Shown: positions 1 to 8,842 of the stretch, piece after piece
How the letters are laid out: each line of letters opens with the position of its first letter
Position numbering within the stretch: position 1 is the first letter of the stretch
Source of the DNA: Gemella sanguinis ATCC 700632
Lineage (GTDB): Bacteria > Bacillota > Bacilli > Staphylococcales > Gemellaceae
DNA: 32,662 nt
Assembly: GCF_000701685.1 (NCBI RefSeq)
Contig: NZ_JNJO01000020.1
Span: 1-32,662 of the forward strand
Reading direction: 5' to 3'
Translations under genes and position numbers: made by a program
The notes under the pieces: model-generated
The model's input: the letters and a program-made list of their open reading frames with translations, nothing else
Database searches by the model: none
Told to the model about the DNA's origin: nothing

Positions 1-204
1 GTACTTGGCGCTGGTGTCACTGGTGTTTGTTTTGCCGGTGTTGTTGGCGTTGTGCTTGGCGCCGGTGTCACTGGTGTTTGTTTGGCCGGTGTCGTTGGCG
101 TTGTGCTTGGTGCTGGTGTCACTGGCGTTTGTTTTGCCGGTGTTGTTGGCGTTGTGCTTGGTGCCGGTGTCACTGGCGTTTGTTTTGCCGGTGTTGTTGG
201 CGTC
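1..204. repeat. 51-bp tandem repeat, four units, in the protease tail
   Basis: Four consecutive 51-bp units (1-51, 52-102, 103-153, 154-204) differ at only a few bases and probably continue past the left edge. On the minus strand each encodes 17 residues of the form TPTTPAKQTPVTPAPST. The segment is more GC-rich than its surroundings. It is a Pro/Thr wall-spanning region of the subtilase and a likely site of copy-number change by slippage or recombination. Confidence 0.95.
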
Positions 205-3200
205 GTTGGTGTACTTGGAGTTGGAGTCTCAACAACTTTGTCTTCTTTTGGAGATTCTGTCACCTTATCATCTTTTGGTGTTTCTGTCACCTTATCTTCT
301 TTTGGTGTTTCTTTCTCTTTATCTTCTTTTGGAGATTCTATCACCTTATCTTCTTTTGGTGTTTCTTTCTCTTTATCTTCTTTTGGAGATTCTGTCACCT
401 TATCGTCTTTTGGTGTTTCTTTCTCTTTGTCTTCTTTCGGAGTTTCTTTCTCTTTATCTTCTTTTGGTGTTTCTTTCTCTTTGTCTTCTTTCGGTGTTTC
501 TACTGCTTTTTCAGTTATACCAACTTGTTTTCTATTATGTCCATCTTTAACTTCTAATTCAAAGTTATTTTCTTCTAGCGTATAACCTTCTGGAGTAACG
601 ATTTGAATTGTATATTTACCATTTTCTAAACGTTTTTGGAATGCATTTTTTCCATATAGACTTGTTGGTAATTCTATTTTTGTTCCTGATTCAGATACAG
701 CATATACTTTTGTACCTGTAGGAACTGGTTTATCGAAACTAATTTCTACAGCGTTTTTGATGATTTCATCCACTCTGAACTCTACTTCTTTAGTTGGAGT
801 ATCTTTAGTTATTTCGAATTCTATTTTCGAAGGTGTTTTTAATCTATAATCTTCATCTAATAACACTACTTCTACAGTATATTTACCAAATGGTAATGAT
901 TGATAAGTTCGTTTATTACGTGAGAAGTCATCACCTACTACCTCACCTTTTTCATTAGTGATTTTGTAACGAACTCTACGAGAGTTATTTCCAGTTCCAT
1001 CACCTTTTCTGATTTCTACTTCAAGGCTACCTTTACCATTACCTGCAATATTAGATAAAGCGATGCTATCTTTATTATCGGCGAAATCTTTTACTTCGAA
1101 AGTAACATCTTTTAAGTCTACACCTTCTGGAATAGTGTAACTTCCATCTTCATTAGGTTGGATCACATTTTTACCATAACTTAATTTTTTGTAGAATACT
1201 CCGCTTCCATCTTCCATTATTGGGTAAGGAGTGAACTTACGTGTAGTTTCATCATAATATCCACCATTAGCACCTGTAATCTTAGGAGCTTTTCTATCGA
1301 TTACTACATTAAATGATGTTTCTTGCATTTTAGCACCAGTCGCTTGTGAACTATATGAAAGAACATATTGATATTCTCCATCTGGAAGAGGGTTACCGTT
1401 TTTATCTACACCTTTCCAGTTTGTTAGAGATAATGCAGTATATTTTTTCCCTGTATTGTTAAAGAAGTTTTTATTCCCTGATGCATTTCCATTTTCGTAA
1501 AGTGGATTTTTACGTTCAACATCATCTTTTGCGTATACTGTTAATTTTAAGTTTTCATAGTTACGTAAGAATACTCCACGCATACCGATTTCATCATAGT
1601 TTTCATCCCCATTAGGAGAGAAGTATATTTTATCTGTAAAGAATCTCACATTAGTTATTGGGTTAATATATGCACCTGCAAGAGTTCTCTTATCTTTCTT
1701 ATCTTCTTTGAATGTAGTCAATATACCTGTGAAGTTCATATCCGTTAGAGAATCCCAGTTATTATTATTTGAATCAAATCCATATTCATATGTTGGTTTT
1801 TCTCCATCTTTCATAGAATAAATTGGTTTTTCTAATACTGGTAAGTTTTGGAACTCCCCTTTAAATCCTACAAATGGTATACTTGCTACTTTATCTGTTG
1901 ATTTACCATCAGCTCCGTAAAATTCTACAAATCCTTCTAAATAATAACCATTTTTAAATAATTTTAATAGTTCTTCGTTATATTTACTTGCATCCACTGA
2001 TACTGTGATTTCTGAAGTAGAATTTGCACCTACAGTAACTGTTTTTTCACCTTCTATTTCATTAAGTAGACGTGAAGTCATAGTTAAGTAACCAGTCCAA
2101 TCACCATTACCTTCTCCATATGCGTCATCTGTAATTAATGTTGATTTATATTTTAAAGTTTTAGGTTTATCCGAAATATTATGAACTAATAGTTTAACAT
2201 CGAATTTATCACCTACATTACCTAAACTTACACTACCATAGTCATTTGTTCCAGTAACATAAACATCTCCATAAGCAGCTTTATACGCATCTATTAAACC
2301 TGCACCTTGTTGTCTTGGAGAGATATATACACCATTATCTTTATTAACATTAATACTAGCTGTACTCATTAATAAGTGTTTTACTAATTTTTGAAGTTCT
2401 TCCGCTGTCTTACTTGGGAATCTTTCCGCAAGAGCTTGTTTTATTAATGCAGTTGCCCCAGCTACGTGAGGTGAAGCCATACTTGTTCCACTGTCTAATC
2501 CATATCTTCCATCATTATAAGAAGAGATAATATCTCCACCTGGTGCTGTAACGTCTGGTTTTAAATATCCATCAACTGTTAATCCCCAACTAGATGAATC
2601 GTCGAATTTACCAACATTTTCGTTTGGTTTTTTCTCCCATTTTCCGTTGAAGTTAATTTTATACTCCCCTTCATGTTGAGCTAGTTCATTACCGAAGTTA
2701 TAATAAGTCGTTACTACTGGGAAGTCTTTATCCTGACCATTTAGGACAACGTTATAAATAGTATCCCCATCATTAAAGTACGCTATTACCCCTGCAGCTC
2801 CATGTTTTTTAGCTATTTTCACCTTATCTTCGAAGCTATTTTCACCACGTTGAACTAAGGCAATTTTACCTGTTAGATCTTTTCCTTCATAGTTTTCTTC
2901 TTTCCCAACACCTACATAAACATAGTCATAGTCTTTATTTTCAAAAAGTTTTGAATATGTAAAGATAGGCACATTACCATTGTTGAAAGCCGCATTACCT
3001 AATAAGTTCGCAACTGTAGCAATCTCTCTATTAAGTACACTATTACTAATATTAGCAACAGAAATAGCATCATCAGATACTGATGGACGCCCTACTGTTC
3101 CATAGTCTGGGTTAACCGCACGTGGTGTGATGTAATCAAAACCACCTTTAGAGAAGTAGGCATTGTTACCAGCAGCAGCTACAATATTTACCCCAGCTTT

Positions 3201-4268
3201 TTTAGCAACTTCTAATGCGCTAATTAAGCCATCTCCAACTTCCATTACAGAACCAGCTGGTGACCCTAAACTTAAGTTAATAGTATCGGCACCTAACTTA
3301 ATAGCATCTTCAATAGCTTTAGTATAAATATAAGACTCTGTTCCTGAGTTTTTAGACTCTGAGAATACACGCATAAATATTAATTGTGCTTCTGGAGCTA
3401 CACCTGTAATATAGTCACCTGTTCCACTTTTTTCTTTAGGGTTACCTACCGCAGTACCAGCAACGTGCATACCATGTGATTTGAATCCACTTTGTTTAAT
3501 ATCATTATTCCAATCATTATAGTTGAAAGCAAACGGTAATTTATCACTATACCACTTACCGTAGTCTATTCCCGCTTCTTTCATCGCTTTTTCAGCATCT
3601 TCTTTTGTTTTATATTTAGACTGAGAGTTATCAGTTAATCTTAAAACTGGGTGATCAGGATCAAGTCCTGAATCAAGTACCGCTATTACTCTTCCTTGCC
3701 CACGGTAGCCTTTATCCCATAGTGGTTGAATGTTAATTAGATTATAACTATCTAGAGCTTTAGAGAAGTCATTTACCTCTTCTTTTTTTGTTTCAACTGC
3801 ATTAGTAGTTGTTTCTGGTTTTTTGTAAGCAACACTTACTTCAACACTGTCTACGAAGTTCATTGCTTGAATTTTTTTAGCATCTTCATAAGTAGTTTCT
3901 AAAGCGAACCCATTTAAAAGTGTGTCATATTCAAATAGTTTTTCATAATTCACACCTTTTTCTTTTATTTCTTTTAAGGCTTTTTCACGAGGTTCTTTTG
4001 TGCTAGCTTCACGTTTTTTCAACCCTTCAGCTGTTTTTAAATCATCAGGATTTACTTTATCCTCTTTTAATTTAACAATTATTTTTACCTTATCATCATT
4101 ATTAAATTTTTTCTCATCTTCTTTTGAAACATTAGATAATGCTTGTTCTTTTGCACCATTTTGTGCATAAATAAATTTTGAATTAATATTATTAGTTAAT
4201 AAATTAACATTCCCCACTAGTAAAGATAAGCTCACTACACTTACTACTGGCTTCTTCGGAAATTTCAT
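1..4268 (-). CDS. Secreted subtilisin-like (S8) serine protease, C5a-peptidase/lactocepin type; 3' part outside window
   Basis: Reads open from ATG 4268 to the left edge (at least 1,422 codons, no stop), so the C-terminus is missing. It starts with a basic, hydrophobic signal peptide (MKFPKKPVVSVVSLSLLVG..., likely cleaved near residue 36, after IYA) behind an AGGAGG ribosome site. A propeptide-like segment follows. The subtilase triad is complete: Asp199 in VIAVLDSGLDPDHP, His265 in HGMHVAGTAVGN, Ser596 in GTSMASPHVAG, with oxyanion Asn368 in AAAGNN. A protease-associated insert lies around residues 430-545, and Fn3-like beta domains follow the catalytic part. Residues 1257-1346 are ten ETPKEDKEK-type 9-mers, then a Pro/Thr 17-mer repeat, typical of a wall-spanning stalk; an LPXTG anchor is expected beyond the edge but not seen. 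Family knowledge: such proteases degrade host or milk proteins at the cell surface. The substrate is unknown. Confidence 0.93.
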   Translation of the reverse strand, partial: MKFPKKPVVSVVSLSLLVGNVNLLTNNINSKFIYAQNGAKEQALSNVSKEDEKKFNNDDKVKIIVKLKEDKVNPDDLKTAEGLKKREASTKEPREKALKEIKEKGVNYEKLFEYDTLLNGFALETTYEDAKKIQAMNFVDSVEVSVAYKKPETTTNAVETKKEEVNDFSKALDSYNLINIQPLWDKGYRGQGRVIAVLDSGLDPDHPVLRLTDNSQSKYKTKEDAEKAMKEAGIDYGKWYSDKLPFAFNYNDWNNDIKQSGFKSHGMHVAGTAVGNPKEKSGTGDYITGVAPEAQLIFMRVFSESKNSGTESYIYTKAIEDAIKLGADTINLSLGSPAGSVMEVGDGLISALEVAKKAGVNIVAAAGNNAYFSKGGFDYITPRAVNPDYGTVGRPSVSDDAISVANISNSVLNREIATVANLLGNAAFNNGNVPIFTYSKLFENKDYDYVYVGVGKEENYEGKDLTGKIALVQRGENSFEDKVKIAKKHGAAGVIAYFNDGDTIYNVVLNGQDKDFPVVTTYYNFGNELAQHEGEYKINFNGKWEKKPNENVGKFDDSSSWGLTVDGYLKPDVTAPGGDIISSYNDGRYGLDSGTSMASPHVAGATALIKQALAERFPSKTAEELQKLVKHLLMSTASINVNKDNGVYISPRQQGAGLIDAYKAAYGDVYVTGTNDYGSVSLGNVGDKFDVKLLVHNISDKPKTLKYKSTLITDDAYGEGNGDWTGYLTMTSRLLNEIEGEKTVTVGANSTSEITVSVDASKYNEELLKLFKNGYYLEGFVEFYGADGKSTDKVASIPFVGFKGEFQNLPVLEKPIYSMKDGEKPTYEYGFDSNNNNWDSLTDMNFTGILTTFKEDKKDKRTLAGAYINPITNVRFFTDKIYFSPNGDENYDEIGMRGVFLRNYENLKLTVYAKDDVERKNPLYENGNASGNKNFFNNTGKKYTALSLTNWKGVDKNGNPLPDGEYQYVLSYSSQATGAKMQETSFNVVIDRKAPKITGANGGYYDETTRKFTPYPIMEDGSGVFYKKLSYGKNVIQPNEDGSYTIPEGVDLKDVTFEVKDFADNKDSIALSNIAGNGKGSLEVEIRKGDGTGNNSRRVRYKITNEKGEVVGDDFSRNKRTYQSLPFGKYTVEVVLLDEDYRLKTPSKIEFEITKDTPTKEVEFRVDEIIKNAVEISFDKPVPTGTKVYAVSESGTKIELPTSLYGKNAFQKRLENGKYTIQIVTPEGYTLEENNFELEVKDGHNRKQVGITEKAVETPKEDKEKETPKEDKEKETPKEDKEKETPKDDKVTESPKEDKEKETPKEDKVIESPKEDKEKETPKEDKVTETPKDDKVTESPKEDKVVETPTPSTPTTPTTPAKQTPVTPAPSTTPTTPAKQTPVTPAPSTTPTTPAKQTPVTPAPSTTPTTPAKQTPVTPAPS
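231..500. repeat. 27-bp tandem repeat, ten units, in the protease tail
   Basis: Exactly ten 27-bp units encode, on the minus strand, 9-mers of ETPKEDKEK type. Variants are ETPKDDKVT, ESPKEDKEK, ETPKEDKVI and ESPKEDKVV. The highly charged array sits between the beta-sandwich domains and the Pro/Thr repeat. It is in frame, so unit gain or loss changes stalk length without breaking the protein. Confidence 0.95.
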
Positions 4269-4307
4269 GTTAATAACTCCTCCTGGTTTTTTAAAAATAA
4301 TATCTAT

Positions 4308-4336
4308 ATTTTAACTTAAATAATCAGAAAAATCAA
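4308..4336 (-). promoter_or_regulatory. Putative promoter of the subtilase gene, overlapped by weak CodY-like boxes
   Basis: On the minus strand TTGATT (4331-4336), a 17-bp spacer and TAAAAT (4308-4313) form a sigma-A-like promoter about 40 bp upstream of the start codon. Two imperfect matches to the CodY consensus AATTTTCWGAAAATT sit here, 4319-4333 (12 of 15) inside the promoter and 4340-4354 (11 of 15) beside it. Apart from these and the terminator at 4462-4491 I see nothing in the 310-bp gap. Confidence 0.5.
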
Positions 4337-4461
4337 TTCAATATTCAGAAATAGTTTAATAAAATTTAGGTAATATTTTTTCTGTACTATTACTCTTATC
4401 ACAATTAGCGAGTTATATTTATCCAAATAATTATAATATTAACCATCTGTGTTTTATAAAA

Positions 4462-4491
4462 AATAAAAAGCGAAGAAAACATTCTTCACTT
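4462..4491 (-). terminator. Intrinsic terminator downstream of the 235-aa membrane protein gene
   Basis: Minus-strand hairpin with 10-bp arms AAGTGAAGAA / TTCTTCGCTT (one G-U pair) followed by a T-rich run. The core GAAGAA stem resembles that of the terminator at 6288-6317. Confidence 0.75.
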
Positions 4492-4578
4492 CATATATAT
4501 TTCTATATTTATTTATTAAAACATCGGTTTATACGATACTATTCTTTTTAAAGTTTTATTTGCGTATAATCACACCTT

Positions 4579-5286
4579 CTACTCCAACTCATCGTAGCTA
4601 GGATTTCCACTTATATAGATAGCTCCATAAATAGCATCTACTACAAGGGCTGGAAAAGCGAATAAATCTAAAATTCCATTTAAAACACCAAAGACACATT
4701 CAATATAGTTCTCATGCCCTGATAAAACAGCTATCACTATAAGCACAAATGCAACAACTGGTAAAGGTTTTAGAAACTTCATTAATTTCTTATTTTTAAG
4801 TAGTTTTTCATAAGTTTCCCATTGGTTAATCGCCCAAATCTTCCCTTGATTTTTCGGCAAATAATACCATGCATAAACAAAGCTGAAAATTAGAAACAGA
4901 CCTATTGCTATATAAACACAAACTACCATCATTTCTGAAGATAACTCACCTTGAGAAATAAGCAACAAATTTATACAACTAATATCAATAGTTAACACTA
5001 CGAAAATTAAAGAAATAAGCAGATAAACAAAAATTTTAAATTTTAAAATAAACTTATCAAAAAAAGAAATGACTATTGCGAAAGCACTGTAGTATATGCA
5101 CACCTCAAACAAAGTTCTATAGACGTCAGTCCAATTTCCGATTGTCATCCCCCAAAATATCATACCTGAAATCACAAGAGTAAACCATGGCACAAACTTT
5201 ATATACCCTAACACCACTTCATTTTCAATTAATGGCCCATGATAGCGATCAGCCATATTATTACTTTTTTTCTTTTTCTTCGCCAT
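4579..5286 (-). CDS. Six-helix membrane protein of unknown function
   Basis: 235 codons from ATG 5286, preceded by AAAGGAGGTC. The N-terminus is a lysine cluster (MAKKKKKSNN). I count six hydrophobic segments, near residues 28-48, 55-76, 84-110, 116-143, 170-190 and 198-227; short charged loops separate the first four. No catalytic motif, signal-peptide cleavage site or lipobox is visible and I do not recognise the family. It is the last gene of the leftward DUF1310/lipase island and is followed by its own terminator. The context allows, but does not show, a role linked to the toxin island such as immunity or membrane repair. Confidence 0.8.
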   Translation of the reverse strand: MAKKKKKSNNMADRYHGPLIENEVVLGYIKFVPWFTLVISGMIFWGMTIGNWTDVYRTLFEVCIYYSAFAIVISFFDKFILKFKIFVYLLISLIFVVLTIDISCINLLLISQGELSSEMMVVCVYIAIGLFLIFSFVYAWYYLPKNQGKIWAINQWETYEKLLKNKKLMKFLKPLPVVAFVLIVIAVLSGHENYIECVFGVLNGILDLFAFPALVVDAIYGAIYISGNPSYDELE

Positions 5287-5349
5287 TTTCTAAAGACCTC
5301 CTTTTATTTTAAACCACTATCAGCAGTGTTCATTTTTATATACATATAT

Positions 5350-5739
5350 TTATCTTCTTTCTCCATAAACAAATTCACCTAATTTCGGACTAATTCCCTT
5401 AGCTCCTGTTTCATACTTCCCATCTTTATTGAATTTCACTAAAGTTGTATCTAACTTCATCTCTGGGTCATCATTAATTATTAAATATATATTTATCCCT
5501 CCCATCGGATTTTTTTCTACTTTATCAAGATCAATCTTATAACTTTTTATCTTTCCCTCTGGAGTCAATGCTTTATCATCCATACTCTTCAGCATACTCT
5601 CTACAGCTTCTTTTCCATCATCACTTTTCACTATATGTTCTATTCTTTTACTTTCTATATATTCTTTACCATATATTAACCCTATCGCCCCTATAATTAA
5701 TAGTAAAGCCATCAGGATTCCTTTTAATACTTTTTTCAT
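5350..5739 (-). CDS. DUF1310-family membrane-anchored protein (copy 1), candidate immunity protein
   Basis: 129 codons from ATG 5739, behind GGAGGGG five bases upstream. One N-terminal transmembrane helix (about residues 5-24) is followed by an outside domain of about 100 residues. That domain carries the motifs shared by all copies here: a HIVKSD block, KALTPEGKIKSYKI, NPMGGI and INDDPEM, ending in a GISPKL segment. Size and the NPMGGI motif fit DUF1310 (about 125 aa, Listeria/Streptococcus-type proteins of unknown function). No lipobox cysteine is present, so it should be held by the uncleaved helix. It lies downstream of the lipase toxin and of copy 2, and is a likely paralogue retained for protection. 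Function is inferred from context only. Confidence 0.82.
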   Translation of the reverse strand: MKKVLKGILMALLLIIGAIGLIYGKEYIESKRIEHIVKSDDGKEAVESMLKSMDDKALTPEGKIKSYKIDLDKVEKNPMGGINIYLIINDDPEMKLDTTLVKFNKDGKYETGAKGISPKLGEFVYGERR

Positions 5740-5809
5740 CGTCCCCTCCTAAACTATTTATATTACTATATTTTATATATAGACTATATACATTAAATTA
5801 CCTTTTTCG

Positions 5810-6187
5810 CTAATCGATAAACTTTGATAATTTAGGACTAATTCCCCTTGCTCCTGTTTCATACTTATCTCTAGTACCTTTATGCAAAGTAGTATCTAAT
5901 ACCATATCCGGATCATCATTAATTATTATATATATATTTATTCCACCCATTGGGTTTCTTTTAACTTTATCAAATTCTATCTTATAAGTTTTTATTTTCC
6001 CCTCTGGGGTTAACGCCTTATTATCCTCTTCTCTTATCATTTTTTCAATAACTTGTTTTGCTTCATCACTTTTCACTATATGTTCTATTCTCTTACTTTC
6101 TATATATTCTTTACCACATATCAATCCTACTGCCCCTACAATTAATAGTAAAACTAGCAGGATTCCTTTTAATATTTTTTTCAACAA
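5810..6187 (-). CDS. DUF1310-family membrane-anchored protein (copy 2), candidate immunity protein
   Basis: The frame opens at ATG 6193, but GGGAGG directly abuts that ATG, which leaves no spacing. TTG at 6187 (six bases after GGAGG) or TTG at 6184 is the more likely start; I use 6187 (125 aa). The protein begins like its paralogues (LKKILKGILLVLLLIV) with one membrane helix and then the HIVKSD, ALTPEGKIK, NPMGGI and NDDPDM motifs. A cysteine follows the helix (GLICGKEY), but the residue before it is Ile, so it is not a lipobox. It is very similar to copy 1 in its first 60 residues, so a recent duplication is likely. The gene has its own promoter (6220-6248) and follows the terminator of the toxin gene. 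Confidence 0.8.
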   Translation of the reverse strand: MLKKILKGILLVLLLIVGAVGLICGKEYIESKRIEHIVKSDEAKQVIEKMIREEDNKALTPEGKIKTYKIEFDKVKRNPMGGINIYIIINDDPDMVLDTTLHKGTRDKYETGARGISPKLSKFID

Positions 6188-6219
6188 TCTCATCCTCCCA
6201 CTCTATTATTTTACTTATA

Positions 6220-6248
6220 ATTATAATATTATTTCAATAGTTTGTATA
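6220..6248 (-). promoter_or_regulatory. Promoter of DUF1310 copy 2
   Basis: Minus strand TATACA (6243-6248), a 17-bp spacer, TATAAT (6220-6225). The same hexamers and spacing recur upstream of copy 3 (9260-9288), with similar sequence around them. Confidence 0.6.
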
Positions 6249-6287
6249 TATTTTAAATACTTTACATGCAAATCTACTTAGTTTATA

Positions 6288-6317
6288 TAAAAAAGCGAAG
6301 AAAAACTTCTTCGCTTT
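6288..6317 (-). terminator. Intrinsic terminator after the lipase toxin gene
   Basis: Perfect 11-bp arms AAAGCGAAGAA / TTCTTCGCTTT with a four-base loop, directly after the toxin stop codon. The minus-strand tail is AT-rich with a short T run. Confidence 0.8.
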
Positions 6318-6326
6318 ATATATTTA

Positions 6327-8837
6327 TTATGCTTTACTTCCAAAACATTGCTCTACTATTTGGGAGATATGAGAAGCCATAGTTCCCATATCTTCCATTC
6401 TTTCCGCTAGAGCTTCTATTGATTTACCTTTATTTTCATTCACTAATCTTAAAAATCCTAGAGCTTGTGTATATATCCTATTCATAATCGATGCTATAAC
6501 TCTTTGACCTTTTACTACATCAGACAACGTAGAATAATTATATATTGCATCTTCTAGATAACTTCTAAGCTGTGTTTTTAATGAAGGTAGTGAATTACCA
6601 GTGTTAAAGATTGTTTGTATTGTTTCCTGATATTCCTGCTCAATATTATCTATAAAATTCTTAATTTCTTTAATGCTGCTAGCTATACTAATACATGCTT
6701 CTACCGTATTATAAAAATTTATACTTAACTTCACCTTATAACATATTTCTGTCGCAAATTCAGCTATAACATCGCTAGCTGCAGATTCGGTATCATTTAA
6801 ACCGCTATGAGTAGCATCAACACTACTTTTAGACTCAGTTAAATACCCTGAAAAAGCAGTTATCATACTATCCCCTAAAGATTTTGTAGTATTATCGACT
6901 TGTTGATCAAAGGCTTTTAACACTTCTAAGTCATCAAATAAGTTTAATTGCTTAACAAATGTATCAAAATCTGTTGGAATAGTCCCTACTATATAGCCAC
7001 CCATTACATCTTGATTAGATCTCCAGTTTTGTTCAATCGTAGCATCATTATTTCTGTGACTTTCAGCTAGTGCATTAACACTACCAATCATACTATTTAT
7101 ACATGATTCCATTTTGTCAACATTAGTTAGTTCGACAGCTAACACTTCCGTAAGAGGATTAGCTATCCCATCATCAAATGCAGATCTTATTCCTTCACCT
7201 TTTAAAGTGTCACCTATACTTTTCTTAAAACTATTTATTGTATCCACACCTTTTTGAGCTATTCCTGTTCTTGTGTAAATAGTAAAGAATTTACCAGGAT
7301 CAGTTGACCCCTGTATTACGTTAATTGTTTTACTAATAGTATCCCAAGTTTCACTAGCCTTTTTACTTAGTGAATCTAGTAATTTAGTCACTATACCATA
7401 ATCCCATGAGGCTCCACTTCTATAACACCATGTTTTAAAACCACTAAATCCAAACCAGTCAAATTGTCTAGAAAATTGATATGTACTATAATTAGCTATT
7501 TCTGAGAATAGTTTTTCTTTTCCTTCTAACTTCGTGTAAAAATTATCTAAATTTTTAATGCTCTTTATAAGATTTATTTGTTCTAAGTAGCTTACTATAG
7601 ATTGTTCTAAAGTTTCCGTTCTATTTGCCTTTCTCGATTCTACAGTACTATTTGTTGTGGTTGATTTAGTTAATAACTCTCTTATTTGTTTTATATCTTC
7701 TAATAACCCTTGTAAATTTTTGGATAATCCTTGTAGAGAAGAGAAATTAATAACTATATCTTTACCAGCTCCACTACCCGGCATTAACTCAGTTGTAAGT
7801 AGTTTATCTTTTCCAAATTGTGCATCAAGTTTACCATCTCGGTCTACATCGACTGAAAGACCTTGAACTTTGTTAATCGCCGCATCTCTAACTTTGTCTT
7901 TTGCTTCTGCCTGAAGTTTCTTTATTTCATCGGGTTTATTCCATGCTTTTACTCTATTTCCTTTTTCATCTATAAGATTCCCGTTATCATCAAATCGATA
8001 TCCTCCCCACATATGCTGATCTGTTGCCCCAGCTACATTTCCAAAAACGGATCCTATATTTTTACCTACAACTGCACCACCTAACCCAAAAACACTTCCT
8101 ATAAGCGCTCCTTTAACCTTTCCTTTAGATACCTCTTTAGAAATCTTATCCTCTCCAACAAACTTATATGTTTTCCCTACTGTACCTTCTCCTTTATTAT
8201 ATCCTAAACCAACTGAGTCTCTACTATCTACATAATTATTTATTTTATCATATAGTGCACTAACATTTATTTTTTGTTCTTCTGTAAGTGTTGGATAAAT
8301 ATTCGGACCATTGTATATATTTGCAGATTTTATTCTAGAATAATCCGTTACATTCGCTAAGGCATATTGAGCATCCATTGACCCTAATGAATGAGCATAA
8401 ATATTAATTTTCGCATTTGGATACTTATCCATCATTTCTTTTAAGTAATCTGATGATGCTTCCAACTGACCGGTAACTCCTTTTCCACCTGTAACTATTT
8501 TCCCAGCCATCGGAATATCATTTGCTCCCCAATCTCTTAATACATCTCCCCCATTAGATAATATTTCAGTCGGAGCAGTTGAACCCCTATATAATATGGT
8601 TATTTCCTCAACCTTTTCTCTTTCACTAAGTGGAGCATCTGGAGACACAACTTCATTACTTCCACTTGTTTTAGTATAAGTATAGATTTGTTCTCCATTA
8701 TTACTACGGTTGTCGTTTGCATCAGATAAGATACCTACATACTCATTACCAGGATTAGTCCTTAATGAATCACCTATATTTCTATTTTCATACTCCTCTT
8801 TCGCTAAATTTACATTAGTTTCATCTGAATACGCCAT
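6327..8837 (-). CDS. TslA-like lipase toxin candidate: N-terminal lipase, C-terminal helical (type VII targeting) region
   Basis: 836 codons, no signal peptide. Residues 1-280 form an alpha/beta-hydrolase lipase domain. The nucleophile elbow is YAHSLGS (Ser150); Asp204 or Asp207 and His275 (QHMWGGY) are candidate partners. A Gly-rich stretch (243-271) resembles a glycine zipper. Residues 330-338 form a DxDxDGxxD calcium-type loop. From about residue 365 to the end the protein is long amphipathic helices without recognised enzyme motifs. This order matches the type VII-secreted phospholipase TslA of Staphylococcus aureus, known for its reversed lipase/targeting arrangement. The start codon lies five bases after the DUF1310 copy 3 stop, with GAGGGG overlapping that stop, so the two are translationally coupled as in an immunity-toxin pair. 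No secretion machinery or small helical partner gene is in the window. Phospholipase activity is inferred. Confidence 0.82.
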   Translation of the reverse strand: MAYSDETNVNLAKEEYENRNIGDSLRTNPGNEYVGILSDANDNRSNNGEQIYTYTKTSGSNEVVSPDAPLSEREKVEEITILYRGSTAPTEILSNGGDVLRDWGANDIPMAGKIVTGGKGVTGQLEASSDYLKEMMDKYPNAKINIYAHSLGSMDAQYALANVTDYSRIKSANIYNGPNIYPTLTEEQKINVSALYDKINNYVDSRDSVGLGYNKGEGTVGKTYKFVGEDKISKEVSKGKVKGALIGSVFGLGGAVVGKNIGSVFGNVAGATDQHMWGGYRFDDNGNLIDEKGNRVKAWNKPDEIKKLQAEAKDKVRDAAINKVQGLSVDVDRDGKLDAQFGKDKLLTTELMPGSGAGKDIVINFSSLQGLSKNLQGLLEDIKQIRELLTKSTTTNSTVESRKANRTETLEQSIVSYLEQINLIKSIKNLDNFYTKLEGKEKLFSEIANYSTYQFSRQFDWFGFSGFKTWCYRSGASWDYGIVTKLLDSLSKKASETWDTISKTINVIQGSTDPGKFFTIYTRTGIAQKGVDTINSFKKSIGDTLKGEGIRSAFDDGIANPLTEVLAVELTNVDKMESCINSMIGSVNALAESHRNNDATIEQNWRSNQDVMGGYIVGTIPTDFDTFVKQLNLFDDLEVLKAFDQQVDNTTKSLGDSMITAFSGYLTESKSSVDATHSGLNDTESAASDVIAEFATEICYKVKLSINFYNTVEACISIASSIKEIKNFIDNIEQEYQETIQTIFNTGNSLPSLKTQLRSYLEDAIYNYSTLSDVVKGQRVIASIMNRIYTQALGFLRLVNENKGKSIEALAERMEDMGTMASHISQIVEQCFGSKA

Positions 8838-8842
8838 AACCT

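Noticed and set aside
231-500. Regular repeats resembling a CRISPR array
   Set aside because: Units are 27 bp, contiguous with no unique spacers, and code in frame for the protease stalk.
5-585. Three overlapping plus-strand frames of about 180 codons at the left edge
   Set aside because: They are antisense readings of the protease repeat arrays, have low-complexity products, and the minus-strand subtilase frame explains the DNA.
5810-6187. Lipoprotein signal in DUF1310 copy 2 (Cys after the membrane helix)
   Set aside because: The residue before Cys is Ile (GLIC), which does not fit a lipobox, and the other copies have no Cys there.
7657-8084. Two plus-strand frames (69 and 73 codons) opposite the toxin gene
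   Set aside because: Shadows of the toxin coding strand without ribosome sites or conserved content.
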